This document shows, piece by piece, positions 1 to 7,985 of a DNA stretch of 64,000 nt. The DNA lies in NCBI RefSeq assembly GCF_030757795.1, contig NZ_JAUQWH010000014.1, positions 28,663-92,662 on the forward strand, given 5' to 3'. Within the stretch, counting starts at the first letter, position 1. Every line of letters begins with the position of its first letter. Origin of the DNA: Actinoplanes oryzae (GTDB taxonomy: Bacteria > Actinomycetota > Actinomycetes > Mycobacteriales > Micromonosporaceae). Below the pieces are notes generated by a model. That model was given only the letters and a program-made list of their open reading frames with translations, had not been told where the DNA came from and ran no database searches. A program made the position numbers and the translations under genes.

Positions 1-147
1 GCGTTGCGCGAGGCGGACGCCTGGCTGGCGAGATTCCGGCGCTTCTGGACGCCGCACCTGGACGCCCTGGCCACGGAGGTGGCTCGGGGCAAGCGCCGGC
101 GCCGGCTGGGCGCCGGGACCGACTCCGACCCGGGAGATCCCGCATGA
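1..147 (+). CDS. ArsR-family transcriptional regulator, C-terminal fragment
   Basis: The window opens inside this gene; 48 codons remain before the TGA. The visible tail is a charged helix reading ALREADAWLARFRRFWTPHLDALA followed by a basic stretch. This matches the C-terminal dimerisation helix of the ArsR-type winged-helix regulators that are usually paired with SRPBCC (AHSA1) proteins. The stop overlaps the start of the downstream SRPBCC gene as ATGA, so the two are probably translationally coupled. The DNA-binding part lies outside the window, so the family call rests on the tail and the neighbour. Confidence 0.7.
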   Translation, partial: ALREADAWLARFRRFWTPHLDALATEVARGKRRRRLGAGTDSDPGDPA

Positions 148-776
148 GTTTCGCGACGCACGAGATGAGCACCGTCCGCCGCACCGTCGGCGACCGCACC
201 CTCGAGGCCGGCCAGGCCCGGGTGCAGACCATCAGCCAGGTGTACGACACCGATGTCGAGGACCTGTGGGAGGCCGTGACGACTCCCGAGCGGATCGCCC
301 GCTGGTTCCTGCCGGTCAGCGGCGAGCTCGTCGAGGGCGGCAAGTACAGCATCGAGGGCAACGCCAGCGGCACGATCACCCGCTGCGACCGGCCCCGCGG
401 GTTCGCCGCGACGTGGGAGTTCAACGGCCAGGTGAGCTGGATCGAGGTGCGCCTGAGCGCCGAGCCGGACGGCCGGTCGCGCTTCGAGCTGGAGCACGTG
501 GCGCACGTGGACGACGAGTTCTGGGACCAGTACGGGCCGGGTGCCACCGGCATCGGCTGGGACCTGTCGCTGCTCGGGCTCGCGATGCACGTCAAGGAGC
601 CGGGGTCGGCGATCGACCCGCGCGAGTCCGAGGCGTGGACGCTGTCGGACGAGGGCAAGGCCTATCTGCGCACCCTCGCGGACGCCTGGGCCGAGGCCGC
701 GATCGCCAACGGGCAGGACGCGACCGCAGCCCGGGCCGCTGCGGACCGCTCCTACGCCTTCTATACGGGCAGCTGA
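144..776 (+). CDS. SRPBCC (AHSA1/START-like) domain protein
   Basis: This is a 210-residue cytoplasmic protein with the Aha1-C/START-like helix-grip fold. The early segment AVTTPERIARWFLPVSGEL, and later GTITRCDRPRGFAATWEF, are the usual family landmarks. Such proteins bind small hydrophobic ligands, and when next to an ArsR gene they are often controlled by it; the ligand cannot be read from sequence. The start overlaps the upstream stop by ATGA. The last codons and the stop lie inside a perfect 26-bp tandem duplication, so the tail of the gene is repeated just beyond its own TGA. Confidence 0.85.
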   Translation: MSFATHEMSTVRRTVGDRTLEAGQARVQTISQVYDTDVEDLWEAVTTPERIARWFLPVSGELVEGGKYSIEGNASGTITRCDRPRGFAATWEFNGQVSWIEVRLSAEPDGRSRFELEHVAHVDDEFWDQYGPGATGIGWDLSLLGLAMHVKEPGSAIDPRESEAWTLSDEGKAYLRTLADAWAEAAIANGQDATAARAAADRSYAFYTGS

Positions 777-812
777 GAGACAAGCGCTATACGGGCAGCT
801 GAGAGACAAGCG
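761..812. repeat. 26-bp perfect tandem duplication across a stop codon
   Basis: Positions 761-786 and 787-812 are identical. The unit carries the last four codons of the SRPBCC gene, its TGA and ten bases beyond, so an orphan second copy of the gene's end lies downstream. At least five other genes in the window show the same arrangement. Confidence 0.95.
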
Positions 813-852
813 CCACGCCGGCCATCCGGCAACGGACGATCGGCGTGGCGCT
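809..852. terminator. Bidirectional terminator-like hairpin
   Basis: A perfect 12-bp inverted repeat (AGCGCCACGCCG at 809-820 pairing with 841-852) encloses a 20-nt loop. It sits between the convergent SRPBCC and ycnI genes. There is no clear T-tract, as is common in high-GC actinomycetes. The left arm starts inside the second copy of the 26-bp duplication. Confidence 0.65.
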
Positions 853-868
853 CGGACGATCCCGCAGG

Positions 869-1597
869 CTACTTGGCCGGGGTGGTGGGGGCGGCCGCGG
901 CGGCCCGGCGGTAGGCGAGCAGGCCGAGCACCAGGCCCGCCAGCCCGAGCACGATCCCGGCGATCCCGGTCCAGCTCGGGCCGCCGTCGTCGCCGGACTC
1001 CGCCGAGGCGGTCACGGCCGGCGCGGCGGAGGAGGCGGCCGCGGTGTCGGTGCCCTCGGCGGCGGCCTTGGTGAGCTTGAGCACGGGCGCCGGCTTCTCG
1101 GGCTCGGTGCCGTCGGTGGTGGGCTCGTCGATCCACCGGACGATCGTGCCGTCGGAGTAGGTCTGCAGCGCCTTGAAGACGACCTGGTCGGCCTCCGGCA
1201 TCGGGCCGAGCGAGACGTCGAACTCCTGGAACTGGCCCGGCTTGACGGCCGCGTCCCCGGCCGCCGTCCAGGTGATCTTGCTGACGGCCTCGCTGATCTG
1301 CGCGCCGTGGGCCTCGATGGGCTTGGCGAGCTTCGCCTTCTCGGCGACCGCGGTCCAGCCGGCGACCGGCTTGAGCGACACCGAGGCGAACGGCGTGTCC
1401 GTGGGCAGGCTGACCTCGACCTTGGTGGTGTTCTGGTCGTCCATCTCGTTCGGCACCCGGAAGGTGACCTTCGCGTAGCCGCCCTGGACGGCCTCGTCGG
1501 GGTTGACGGTCACGTGCGCGGACGCGGGCACGGCGAGGGCGAGGGTGAACAGGGCCGCCAGGCCACCGACCACGCCCGTACGCTTCAGCAGGGACAT
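869..1597 (-). CDS. YcnI-family (DUF1775) copper-binding protein
   Basis: This is a 242-residue exported, membrane-anchored protein. A signal peptide (residues 1-27) ends with ASA followed by His28. An N-terminal histidine after cleavage is the copper-brace ligand known for YcnI proteins. The DUF1775 domain follows (about residues 28-160), then an Ala/Thr/Ser-rich linker, one transmembrane helix (about 210-228) and a short basic tail. It probably binds copper at the outer membrane face. It lies downstream of a two-component system on the same strand with a 93-bp gap, so co-regulation is possible but not shown. The ATG has a GGAAGG-type ribosome binding site. Confidence 0.9.
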   Translation of the reverse strand: MSLLKRTGVVGGLAALFTLALAVPASAHVTVNPDEAVQGGYAKVTFRVPNEMDDQNTTKVEVSLPTDTPFASVSLKPVAGWTAVAEKAKLAKPIEAHGAQISEAVSKITWTAAGDAAVKPGQFQEFDVSLGPMPEADQVVFKALQTYSDGTIVRWIDEPTTDGTEPEKPAPVLKLTKAAAEGTDTAAASSAAPAVTASAESGDDGGPSWTGIAGIVLGLAGLVLGLLAYRRAAAAAPTTPAK

Positions 1598-1690
1598 CTC
1601 CGGCCTTCCGAATCGGGGGATACGCGCCCGACAGCCGAGCCGGGCACGCCCGTTAGTCGATCGGTGCCCGCGAGAAGTTCCCGGGCAATC

Positions 1691-3049
1691 TCAGCCGACC
1701 GGCAGGCGCACCTCGGCGCGCAGTCCCGGCGGTGGCACGGTCCCGCGCAGCGTCACCGTCCCGCGGTGCCGGCGCACCAGCTCACGCACGATCGCCAGCC
1801 CCAGTCCCGATCCCCCGGCGTCGCGCGCCCGGGCGTCGTCGAGCCGGGTGAACCGGTCGAAGACCCGCTCCCGGTCGGCGGCGGGGATGCCCGGGCCGTC
1901 GTCGGTCACCGCGATGATCCGGTACGCCCCCTCGCCCGCCACCTCCAGCCGCACGGCCGACGCCGCATGCCGTACGGCGTTGTCCAGCAGGTTCGCCACC
2001 ACCCGCGCGAGCGCGTCGCGGTCGCCGAGCACCCGGTGCGGCACCGCCGGCCGCTCGTAGCCGACCGTCGGGTACCGGGCGGCGACCTCGGAAAGCAGCT
2101 GCCCGAGCTCGACCTCCTCGCGCGCGGGCGCCACGGGCCGTCCGCCGGCGTCGTCGGCGCGGGCGAGCAGCAGCAGGTCGTCGACGAGCCGGCTGAGCCG
2201 GTCGACGTCGGTGAGCAGGTCCCCGGCCAGCGCCGGCCAGTCCGTGGCGGCGGCGGGCAGGACCTGGGCGACCTCGAGCTCGGTGCGCATGTTGGTCAGC
2301 GGGCTGCGCAGCTCGTGGGCCGCGTCGGCGACGAACGCGCGCTGGCGGGCCCGGGCGGCGTCGAGGCGGTGCAGCATGTCGTTCAGCGTGACGGCGAGGC
2401 GGTGGATCTCGTCGCGGGAGTCCGGCTCGGGCAGCCGCCCCGGCCGCGTACCCCCGGTGATCTCCTCGGCCCCGGCCCGCAGCGCCTCGACCGGGCGCAG
2501 CGCCGCGCCGGACACCCGCCACGCGACCAGCGCGAGCAGCGCGATCAAGGGCGGGAAGGTCGCCAGCAGGGCGACCCGGAGCAGGTGCACGCTCTGGGTG
2601 AGGTCGTCGGTAGGGCGCGCGACGAGGACGGTCACGCGGGCGTCGGACGGGCCGGCGCGCACGGCGACCACGCGGACGCGGCCGTCGAGGCCGATGCGGG
2701 AGCCGGGGATGTCGGTGCCCTCGCGGTCGGTGAGCACTGTCAGCTCGCGCGGGTAGAGGATCGGCACGAGCCGGTCGGCGCCGGCGGACACGCTGAGGAC
2801 CCGGCCGGCGGCGTCGACCACCTGGACGCGTACCGACGGGGCTGCCGGCACCGGGTCGGACAGCGAGCGGGTGTTCACCAGCGCGGCCACCGCGTCGGCC
2901 GTGTCGAGGGCCTCCTCGGTGGCCGTGCGCAGCAGCGCGAAGTGCATGGTGACGACCAGCACGACGCCGCCGCCCGCGAGCCCGACGACCAGGGTGGCCA
3001 CGGAGACGAGCAGCAGCCGCGCCCGCAGGCTCAGGCGGCGCAGCCAGCG
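1691..3049 (-). CDS. Two-component sensor histidine kinase (HisKA family); coding continues to the GTG at 3050-3052
   Basis: This is a membrane histidine kinase of 453 residues counted from the GTG at 3050-3052. It has two transmembrane helices (about residues 12-37 and 160-180) flanking an extracellular sensor of about 120 residues, then a HAMP linker. The phosphoacceptor is His246 in AHELRSPL. The ATPase domain has the N box NLLDNAVRHA (Asn358), the G1 box DDGPGI and the G2 box GGSGLGLAI. The GTG start lies one base after the response regulator stop, so the pair is translationally coupled. The signal is unknown; the downstream YcnI gene makes metal or envelope stress a guess only. Confidence 0.93.
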   Translation of the reverse strand, partial: RWLRRLSLRARLLLVSVATLVVGLAGGGVVLVVTMHFALLRTATEEALDTADAVAALVNTRSLSDPVPAAPSVRVQVVDAAGRVLSVSAGADRLVPILYPRELTVLTDREGTDIPGSRIGLDGRVRVVAVRAGPSDARVTVLVARPTDDLTQSVHLLRVALLATFPPLIALLALVAWRVSGAALRPVEALRAGAEEITGGTRPGRLPEPDSRDEIHRLAVTLNDMLHRLDAARARQRAFVADAAHELRSPLTNMRTELEVAQVLPAAATDWPALAGDLLTDVDRLSRLVDDLLLLARADDAGGRPVAPAREEVELGQLLSEVAARYPTVGYERPAVPHRVLGDRDALARVVANLLDNAVRHAASAVRLEVAGEGAYRIIAVTDDGPGIPAADRERVFDRFTRLDDARARDAGGSGLGLAIVRELVRRHRGTVTLRGTVPPPGLRAEVRLPVG

Positions 3050-3053
3050 CACC

Positions 3054-3722
3054 TCAGGCCCCGGCCGGGGCGGCCAGCCGGTAGCCCGCCCCGCGCACGG
3101 TCTCGAGCCGGTCGCGGCCGATCTTGCGGCGCAGGTAGCCGGCGTACACCTCGACGGCGTTGGCGGCGGTCTGCTCGGCGGCGTCCCAGACGTGGTCGAG
3201 CAGCTCGGTCTTGGAGACCACCTCGCCGGGGCGGCGGATGAGGTACTCCAGCAGGGCGTACTCGCGGGCGGTCAGGGTGACCTCGGCACCTGAGACCGTC
3301 ACCTTGCGCTGCGCGGGATCCAGCTCGATGTCGCCGTGGCGCAGCACGACCGGGCGCCGCGGCGTGCCCCGGCGCAGTAGCGCGCGCAGGCGGGCGAGCA
3401 GGACGACGTACGAGAAGGGCTTCGTCAGATAGTCGTCGGCGCCGCAGTCGAGGCCGTCGGCCTGGTCGTACTCGCCGTCCTTGGCCGAGAGCATGAGCAC
3501 GGGCAGCCACTTGCGCTCGGCCCGCAGCTGCCGCACGACCCGGTAGCCGGACAGCCGGGGCAGCATGACGTCGAGGATCATCGCGTCGTAGTCGCCGTGG
3601 CGGGCCTTGTCGAGCCCGTCCTGCCCGTCGAGGGCGATGTCCACCGCGAACCCCTCGGCCTGCAACCCCCGCCGCAGCGCGACGGCCAGCCGTTCCTCGT
3701 CCTCCACCACAAGCACCCGCAC
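3054..3722 (-). CDS. OmpR/PhoB-family response regulator
   Basis: The protein is 222 residues: a receiver domain with acidic pocket VVEDEE, phosphoacceptor Asp51 (LILDVMLP) and Lys101 (YLTKPF), followed by a C-terminal winged helix (DPAQRKVTVSGAEVTLTARE, then the recognition region ending VRGAGYRL). I place the start at the GTG at 3722, which gives VRVLVVEDE and has AAGG upstream and lies just after the TetR stop. An upstream in-frame GTG at 3752 would add ten residues overlapping the TetR gene. The gene is followed at one base by its kinase. Confidence 0.93.
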   Translation of the reverse strand: MRVLVVEDEERLAVALRRGLQAEGFAVDIALDGQDGLDKARHGDYDAMILDVMLPRLSGYRVVRQLRAERKWLPVLMLSAKDGEYDQADGLDCGADDYLTKPFSYVVLLARLRALLRRGTPRRPVVLRHGDIELDPAQRKVTVSGAEVTLTAREYALLEYLIRRPGEVVSKTELLDHVWDAAEQTAANAVEVYAGYLRRKIGRDRLETVRGAGYRLAAPAGA

Positions 3723-3726
3723 TCCC

Positions 3727-4284
3727 CTACCTTGGCACGTGGGTACCACCACCCCGCAGCCCGTCCATCACGATGTCGAGCAGGTGCCGCGACCGGTTGG
3801 CGAAGTCGTCGTCGGGCAGCCGCCACAGGAAGCCGACGAGCAGCAGCACCTCGTCCGCGTCCACGTCCGGGCGCAGCGTGCCGGCCTCCTGACCCGCGCG
3901 CAGCAGCATGGTGATCGCCGCGGCGGTCCGGTCGTAGTACTCGCCGGACAGCTCCGCGCGGGTCGCCGCGTGCACGGCCTCGGCGACACCGTGCTTGATC
4001 CGCCCGTACGCGGCGAGCCGGTCGAACCACCGCCGCAGCGCCACCAGCGGTGGGTGCGCCTTGAGCAGCACGGGCGCGGCGCCGATGACCTCCTCGACGT
4101 CGTCGCGGTAGGCGGCCAGCAGCAGCGACTCCCGCGTCGGGAAGTGCCGGTACAGCGTGCCCTGCCCCACCCCGGCGCGCTTGGCGATCGACTGCAGCGT
4201 GGCGTCGCTGGACTCCTTGAGCGCCGCGCGGGCGACCTCCAGCAGGTGGGCTCGGTTGTGTTCGGCATCTCGGCGCGGGCTCAC
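3727..4284 (-). CDS. TetR-family transcriptional repressor
   Basis: This is a 185-residue regulator with an N-terminal helix-turn-helix (QSIAKRAGVGQGTLYRHFPT, about residues 34-53) and an alpha-helical ligand-binding C-terminal domain. The GTG start at 4284 has GAGGAG four bases upstream; longer readings of the frame are not supported. It is divergent from the SDR gene at 4369, and the 84-bp gap carries two copies of a perfect palindrome centred on CGGACACGTGTCCG, the obvious operators. It probably represses both itself and the SDR. The response regulator begins right after its stop, so that pair may also be in this transcription unit. Confidence 0.92.
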   Translation of the reverse strand: MSPRRDAEHNRAHLLEVARAALKESSDATLQSIAKRAGVGQGTLYRHFPTRESLLLAAYRDDVEEVIGAAPVLLKAHPPLVALRRWFDRLAAYGRIKHGVAEAVHAATRAELSGEYYDRTAAAITMLLRAGQEAGTLRPDVDADEVLLLVGFLWRLPDDDFANRSRHLLDIVMDGLRGGGTHVPR

Positions 4285-4302
4285 GGCACTCCTCTGGCGA
4301 TC

Positions 4303-4316
4303 CGGACACGTGTCCG
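4303..4316. promoter_or_regulatory. TetR operator palindrome, copy 1
   Basis: This is a perfect 14-bp palindrome, CGGACACGTGTCCG, 18 bp upstream of the TetR start codon. It is repeated at 4334-4349. Confidence 0.85.
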
Positions 4317-4333
4317 CTACGGTTGCCGCTGAA

Positions 4334-4349
4334 GCGGACACGTGTCCGC
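4334..4349. promoter_or_regulatory. TetR operator palindrome, copy 2
   Basis: This is a perfect 16-bp palindrome, GCGGACACGTGTCCGC, about 20 bp upstream of the SDR start. Its centre is 32 bp from that of copy 1, three helical turns, which would place two repressor dimers on the same face of the DNA. Confidence 0.85.
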
Positions 4350-4368
4350 AATAGTAGCGGGAGGCACC

Positions 4369-5055
4369 ATGAGCAAGGTCATCGCCGTCACGGGCGCGTC
4401 GGCCGGCATCGGATCGGCCATCGCCCGGCGACTCGCCCGCGCCGGGCACCGGCTCGTGCTGGGCGCGCGACGCGAGGATCGCCTCGAACAGCTCGCAACG
4501 GAGCTGCCCGGGGTCGCGTACCGGAAGACCGACGTCCGCGTCCGCGGCGACCTGGACGCCCTCGTGGCCCTGGCCCGCGAGCGCTTCGGCCGCCTCGACG
4601 TCCTGGTCGCCAACGCCGGCGTCGCCACCGTCGCACCCCTCGACGACCTGGCGGTGGAGACCTGGGAGGACATGATCGACATCAACCTCAAAGGCTTCCT
4701 GTACGGCGTGAGCGCCGCCCTGCCCGTCTTCCGCGCGCAGGACTCCGGGCACTTCGTGACGGTCGTGTCCACCTCCGGCCTGCGCATCGTCCCGGGCCAG
4801 GCGGTCTACGCGGGCACCAAGAACGCCGTCCGCACCATCTCCGAGGCCCTGCGCCAGGAGGCCGGCCCGTCGATCCGCGTCACCGCCGTCTCCCCCGGCT
4901 ACGTGGCCACCGATTTCGCCGGCGGCCCGGCCGGGACCAAGCCCGAGTGGGCCATGCACCCCGACGCCATCGCCCAGGCCATCGCGTACGCCATCGACCA
5001 GCCCGCCGAGGTCGACGTCAACGAGATCGTGATCCGGCCGACCGCTCAGGGGTGA
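4369..5055 (+). CDS. Short-chain dehydrogenase/reductase (classical SDR)
   Basis: This is a 228-residue NAD(P)-dependent oxidoreductase. The cofactor motif TGASAGIG is at residues 8-15, the NAG motif is in VLVANAGV, and the active-site Ser plus YAGTK (YxxxK) are present. GARRED after beta-2 favours NADP. The substrate is unknown. The ATG at 4369 has GGGAGG eight bases upstream; the earlier in-frame ATG at 4342 lies inside the operator and is unlikely. It is controlled, by inference, by the divergent TetR repressor through the twin palindromes. Confidence 0.9.
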   Translation: MSKVIAVTGASAGIGSAIARRLARAGHRLVLGARREDRLEQLATELPGVAYRKTDVRVRGDLDALVALARERFGRLDVLVANAGVATVAPLDDLAVETWEDMIDINLKGFLYGVSAALPVFRAQDSGHFVTVVSTSGLRIVPGQAVYAGTKNAVRTISEALRQEAGPSIRVTAVSPGYVATDFAGGPAGTKPEWAMHPDAIAQAIAYAIDQPAEVDVNEIVIRPTAQG

Positions 5056-5136
5056 GCCCGTAGGGGGCTTTCTCAGCCTCGTCACAGGCGGTTGCTTGCA
5101 GGATGGTCCCCAGAGTCACCGACGAGGGGGAAAGTC

Positions 5137-6243
5137 ATGAGCGTGTTCACGTCGAGGCCGGCACTGCGCTGGCTGGTGCCGGCCGCGGCGGCCGTGGTCG
5201 TCGTCGGGGGCGGTGCGGCCGCGGGGACCATCGCGGCGAGTGCCGACCCCACGCTGCCGGACATCACCGCGGCACAGCTGCTGACCGATGTGCAGAACGC
5301 GAAGGTGGACGGCATGTCCGGCACCGTCGTGCAGACCGCCGACCTCGGGCTGCCGGCGCTGCCCGGGCTCACCGGCTCGGGCGGCGGCCAGAGCGGCGCC
5401 GACCTGATGAACCTGGTGGCCGGCAGCAACACCGCCCGGGTCTGGTACGCCGGGGAGGACAAGGCGCGGGTCGCCCTGCTCAGCAAGCTGGGCGAGACCG
5501 ACGTCATCCGCAACGGCCAGGACGTGTGGGTCTGGCGCAGCGCGCAGAACGAGGCCGCGCACCTCACGCTTCCGCAGGACGCCGGCCGGGACAAGACGCC
5601 CGAGGCTCTGCCGTCCGGCGTGCCGTCGACGCCGGCCGAGGCCGCCGACGCCGCGCTCAAGGCCGTCGACGCCACGACCGCGGTCACCACGACCGGGGCG
5701 GCGAGGGTCGCGGGCCGCGACGCGTACGAGCTGGTGCTCACCCCGCGCGACACGGCCTCGCTGGTCGGGCAGGTGCGCCTGGCGATCGACGGGGAGAAGA
5801 AGGTGCCGCTGGGCGTGGACGTCTACGCCAAGGGTGCCGACAACCCGGCGCTGCGCGTGTCGTTCCAGCAGGTCAGCTTCGAGGTGCCGGACGCCGAGCA
5901 GTTCAGCTTCAACCCGCCGGCCGGGGCGAAGGTGACCGAGTCCGGCGCCAAGGACCTCGAGAAGGCCGCCGCCGAGCACGAGAAGGCCGCCGAGCAGGCC
6001 GCCAAGGAGGCGCCCGAGGGCACGAAGGTCGTCGGCACGGGCTGGACGTCGGTGCTGGTCGCCAAGGTGCCGGACAACGACCAGGTCACCGCGGTCACCG
6101 AGACCCTGCCGAAGGTGAGCGGCACGTGGGGCAGCGGGCGCCTGCTGACCAGCGCCCTGTTCAGCGCGCTGCTGACCGACGACGGCCGGGTGCTGGTCGG
6201 CGCGGTCGCCCCCGAGAAGCTGTACGAGGTCGCGGGCCAGTGA
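5137..6243 (+). CDS. LolA-like / DUF2092 exported protein
   Basis: This is a 368-residue secreted or membrane-tethered protein with an N-terminal hydrophobic signal (about residues 11-35). The fold suggested by the central region (MSGTVVQTADLGLP, later VRLAIDGEKKVPLGVDVY) is the half-barrel of LolA/RseB-like lipoprotein carriers, common in actinobacteria although they lack a classical outer membrane. An Ala/Glu/Lys-rich helix lies near residue 275. The ATG has GAGGGGGAAAG upstream. Its stop overlaps the GTG of the ABC ATPase, so the three genes 5137-7983 form one operon, probably an envelope export system. Confidence 0.82.
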   Translation: MSVFTSRPALRWLVPAAAAVVVVGGGAAAGTIAASADPTLPDITAAQLLTDVQNAKVDGMSGTVVQTADLGLPALPGLTGSGGGQSGADLMNLVAGSNTARVWYAGEDKARVALLSKLGETDVIRNGQDVWVWRSAQNEAAHLTLPQDAGRDKTPEALPSGVPSTPAEAADAALKAVDATTAVTTTGAARVAGRDAYELVLTPRDTASLVGQVRLAIDGEKKVPLGVDVYAKGADNPALRVSFQQVSFEVPDAEQFSFNPPAGAKVTESGAKDLEKAAAEHEKAAEQAAKEAPEGTKVVGTGWTSVLVAKVPDNDQVTAVTETLPKVSGTWGSGRLLTSALFSALLTDDGRVLVGAVAPEKLYEVAGQ

Positions 6244-7166
6244 CCGACCTCGCGGTCGCCTCGCACGGGCTGACCAAGCGGTTCGGCAGCCAGGTCGCGG
6301 TGGACACCGTCGGCCTGGCTGTCCCGCGCGGGGCGGTCTACGGCTTCCTGGGACCCAACGGGTCGGGCAAGACCACCACGATCCGCATGCTGCTCGGCCT
6401 CGTCACGCCCACCTCCGGCACGCACGAGCTGCTGGGCGTGGCGATGCCGGAGGGCGCGGCGCGGGTGCTGCCCCGGGTGGGCGCGCTGGTCGAGGGGCCG
6501 GGCTTCCACCCGTACCTGTCGGGGCGGGACAATCTGCGCCGGCTGGACGCGGCCGACCGTACCGCGGAAGGCCGCACCTCCGGCGCGCGCATCGGCGCCG
6601 CGCTGGACCGGGTGGGGCTGGCGGCCGCGGCGGGCAAGCGCTACCGGACGTACTCGCTGGGGATGAAGCAGCGGCTCGCCCTCGCCGCGGCCCTGCTCGT
6701 CCCCCGCGACCTGCTCATCCTGGACGAGCCGACCAACGGCCTCGACCCCCAGGGCACCCGCGAGGTGCGCACGCTCATCGGCCGGCTCGCCGCCGAGGGC
6801 GCGACGGTTCTGCTGAGTACGCACCTGCTGGCCGAGGTGGAGCAGGTCTGCACGCAGGTCGGCGTCATGAGCCACGGCCGGCTCGTCGCCCAGGAACAGC
6901 TCGGCAAGCTCCGCGCCGACGCCGAGCCCCGGGCCCGCGTCCTGACCGACCGGCCCGGCGACGCGGCGGACGTGCTGCGGCGTACCGGGCTGGACGAGGT
7001 CGTGGTCTCCGCGGCCGAGGCGTCCGGCCGGCTCGGCGCGGTCCCGCCCGAGAAGGTCGTGGCCGCGCTGGTGCACGACGGCGTACCGGTGCGGGGCTTC
7101 ACGGTCGAGACGCCGCGCCTGGAGGACGTGTTCGTGCAGCTCACCGGGAAGGGATTCGATGTCTGA
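6240..7166 (+). CDS. ABC transporter ATP-binding protein (ABC-2 type exporter)
   Basis: The protein has 308 residues with a complete nucleotide-binding domain: Walker A GPNGSGKTT, signature YSLGMKQRL, Walker B LLILDEP, D-loop and switch His in LLSTHLL. The C-terminal extension is of the DrrA/CcmA type. The GTG start overlaps the stop of the LolA-like gene (GTGA), and the 3' end overlaps the permease start, so all three are translationally coupled. It should energise the permease encoded next; the substrate is not evident. Confidence 0.93.
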   Translation: MTDLAVASHGLTKRFGSQVAVDTVGLAVPRGAVYGFLGPNGSGKTTTIRMLLGLVTPTSGTHELLGVAMPEGAARVLPRVGALVEGPGFHPYLSGRDNLRRLDAADRTAEGRTSGARIGAALDRVGLAAAAGKRYRTYSLGMKQRLALAAALLVPRDLLILDEPTNGLDPQGTREVRTLIGRLAAEGATVLLSTHLLAEVEQVCTQVGVMSHGRLVAQEQLGKLRADAEPRARVLTDRPGDAADVLRRTGLDEVVVSAAEASGRLGAVPPEKVVAALVHDGVPVRGFTVETPRLEDVFVQLTGKGFDV

Positions 7167-7983
7167 CCGCGCGGTCCGCTTCCTCGGCTCCGAGCTGGGC
7201 CTGATCGCCCGGCGCCGGCGCAACCAGGCCGGGCTCGCCGCGCTGGCCGCGGTGCCCGTGGTCGTCGCCGTCGCCACTCGCCTGGCCTCGCCGTCCGCGT
7301 CCTCCTCCGGCGGCCCGGACTTCTTCTCCCAGATCACCGGCAACGGCTTCTTCGTCGCGCTGGCCGGCCTGGGCGTGGAGCTCACGCTCTTCCTGCCGAT
7401 CGCCATCGCCATGCTCGCCGGCGACGCCGTGGCCGGCGAGGCGCAACAGGGCACCTTGCGCTATCTGCTGACGGTCCCGGTCGACCGCATCCGCCTGCTT
7501 GCCGTCAAGTACGCCGGCATCCTCTTCGGCGCCTTCCTCGCCCCGCTCGTCGTGGCTGCCTCGGGCCTGATCTCCGGCCTGATCCTCTTCGGCGGCGGGG
7601 CGATCACCACGCTGTCGGGCTCGCAGATCAGTTTCGGCTCGGGGCTGCTGCGGCTGCTCGCCGTCTGCCTGTATCTCGGGGTGTGCCTGGCCGCCCTGGG
7701 CGCTGTCGGGCTGTTCCTGTCGACGCTGACCGAGCAGCCGCTGGGCGCCACGGTCGCGCTCGCGATGCTGACCGTGGCGAGCTTTGTGCTGGGGCAGATC
7801 CCGCAGCTGGACTGGTTGCACCCGTACCTGCTGACCCAGCACTGGCAGGACTTCGGCGAGCTGCTGCGCGATCCGGTGTCGCTGTCCGGGCTCGGGCCGG
7901 GGCTGCTGACCGCCGGGGCGTACATCGTGATCTTCCTGTCCGCGGCGTGGGCCCGCTTCGCCGGGCGCGATGTGACCAGCTGA
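7159..7983 (+). CDS. ABC-2 type transporter permease
   Basis: This is a 274-residue integral membrane protein with about six hydrophobic helices, including segments near residues 25-42, 60-85, 110-140, 160-185, 195-212 and 245-265. Its composition and partner fit the ABC-2 membrane subunit. The ATG lies inside the ATPase gene, eight bases before that stop. It forms an exporter with the upstream ATPase and perhaps an accessory LolA-like protein. Confidence 0.9.
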   Translation: MSDRAVRFLGSELGLIARRRRNQAGLAALAAVPVVVAVATRLASPSASSSGGPDFFSQITGNGFFVALAGLGVELTLFLPIAIAMLAGDAVAGEAQQGTLRYLLTVPVDRIRLLAVKYAGILFGAFLAPLVVAASGLISGLILFGGGAITTLSGSQISFGSGLLRLLAVCLYLGVCLAALGAVGLFLSTLTEQPLGATVALAMLTVASFVLGQIPQLDWLHPYLLTQHWQDFGELLRDPVSLSGLGPGLLTAGAYIVIFLSAAWARFAGRDVTS

Positions 7984-7985
7984 GG

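Noticed and set aside
845..3241. Very long plus-strand open frames opposite ycnI and the two-component genes
   Set aside because: High GC keeps antisense frames open; their low-complexity Arg/Gly-rich sequence has no domain, while the minus-strand genes have clear motifs.
5103..6239. N-terminal extension of the ABC ATPase
   Set aside because: The upstream part is an out-of-frame reading of the LolA-like gene; the GTG at 6240 gives a normal ATPase.
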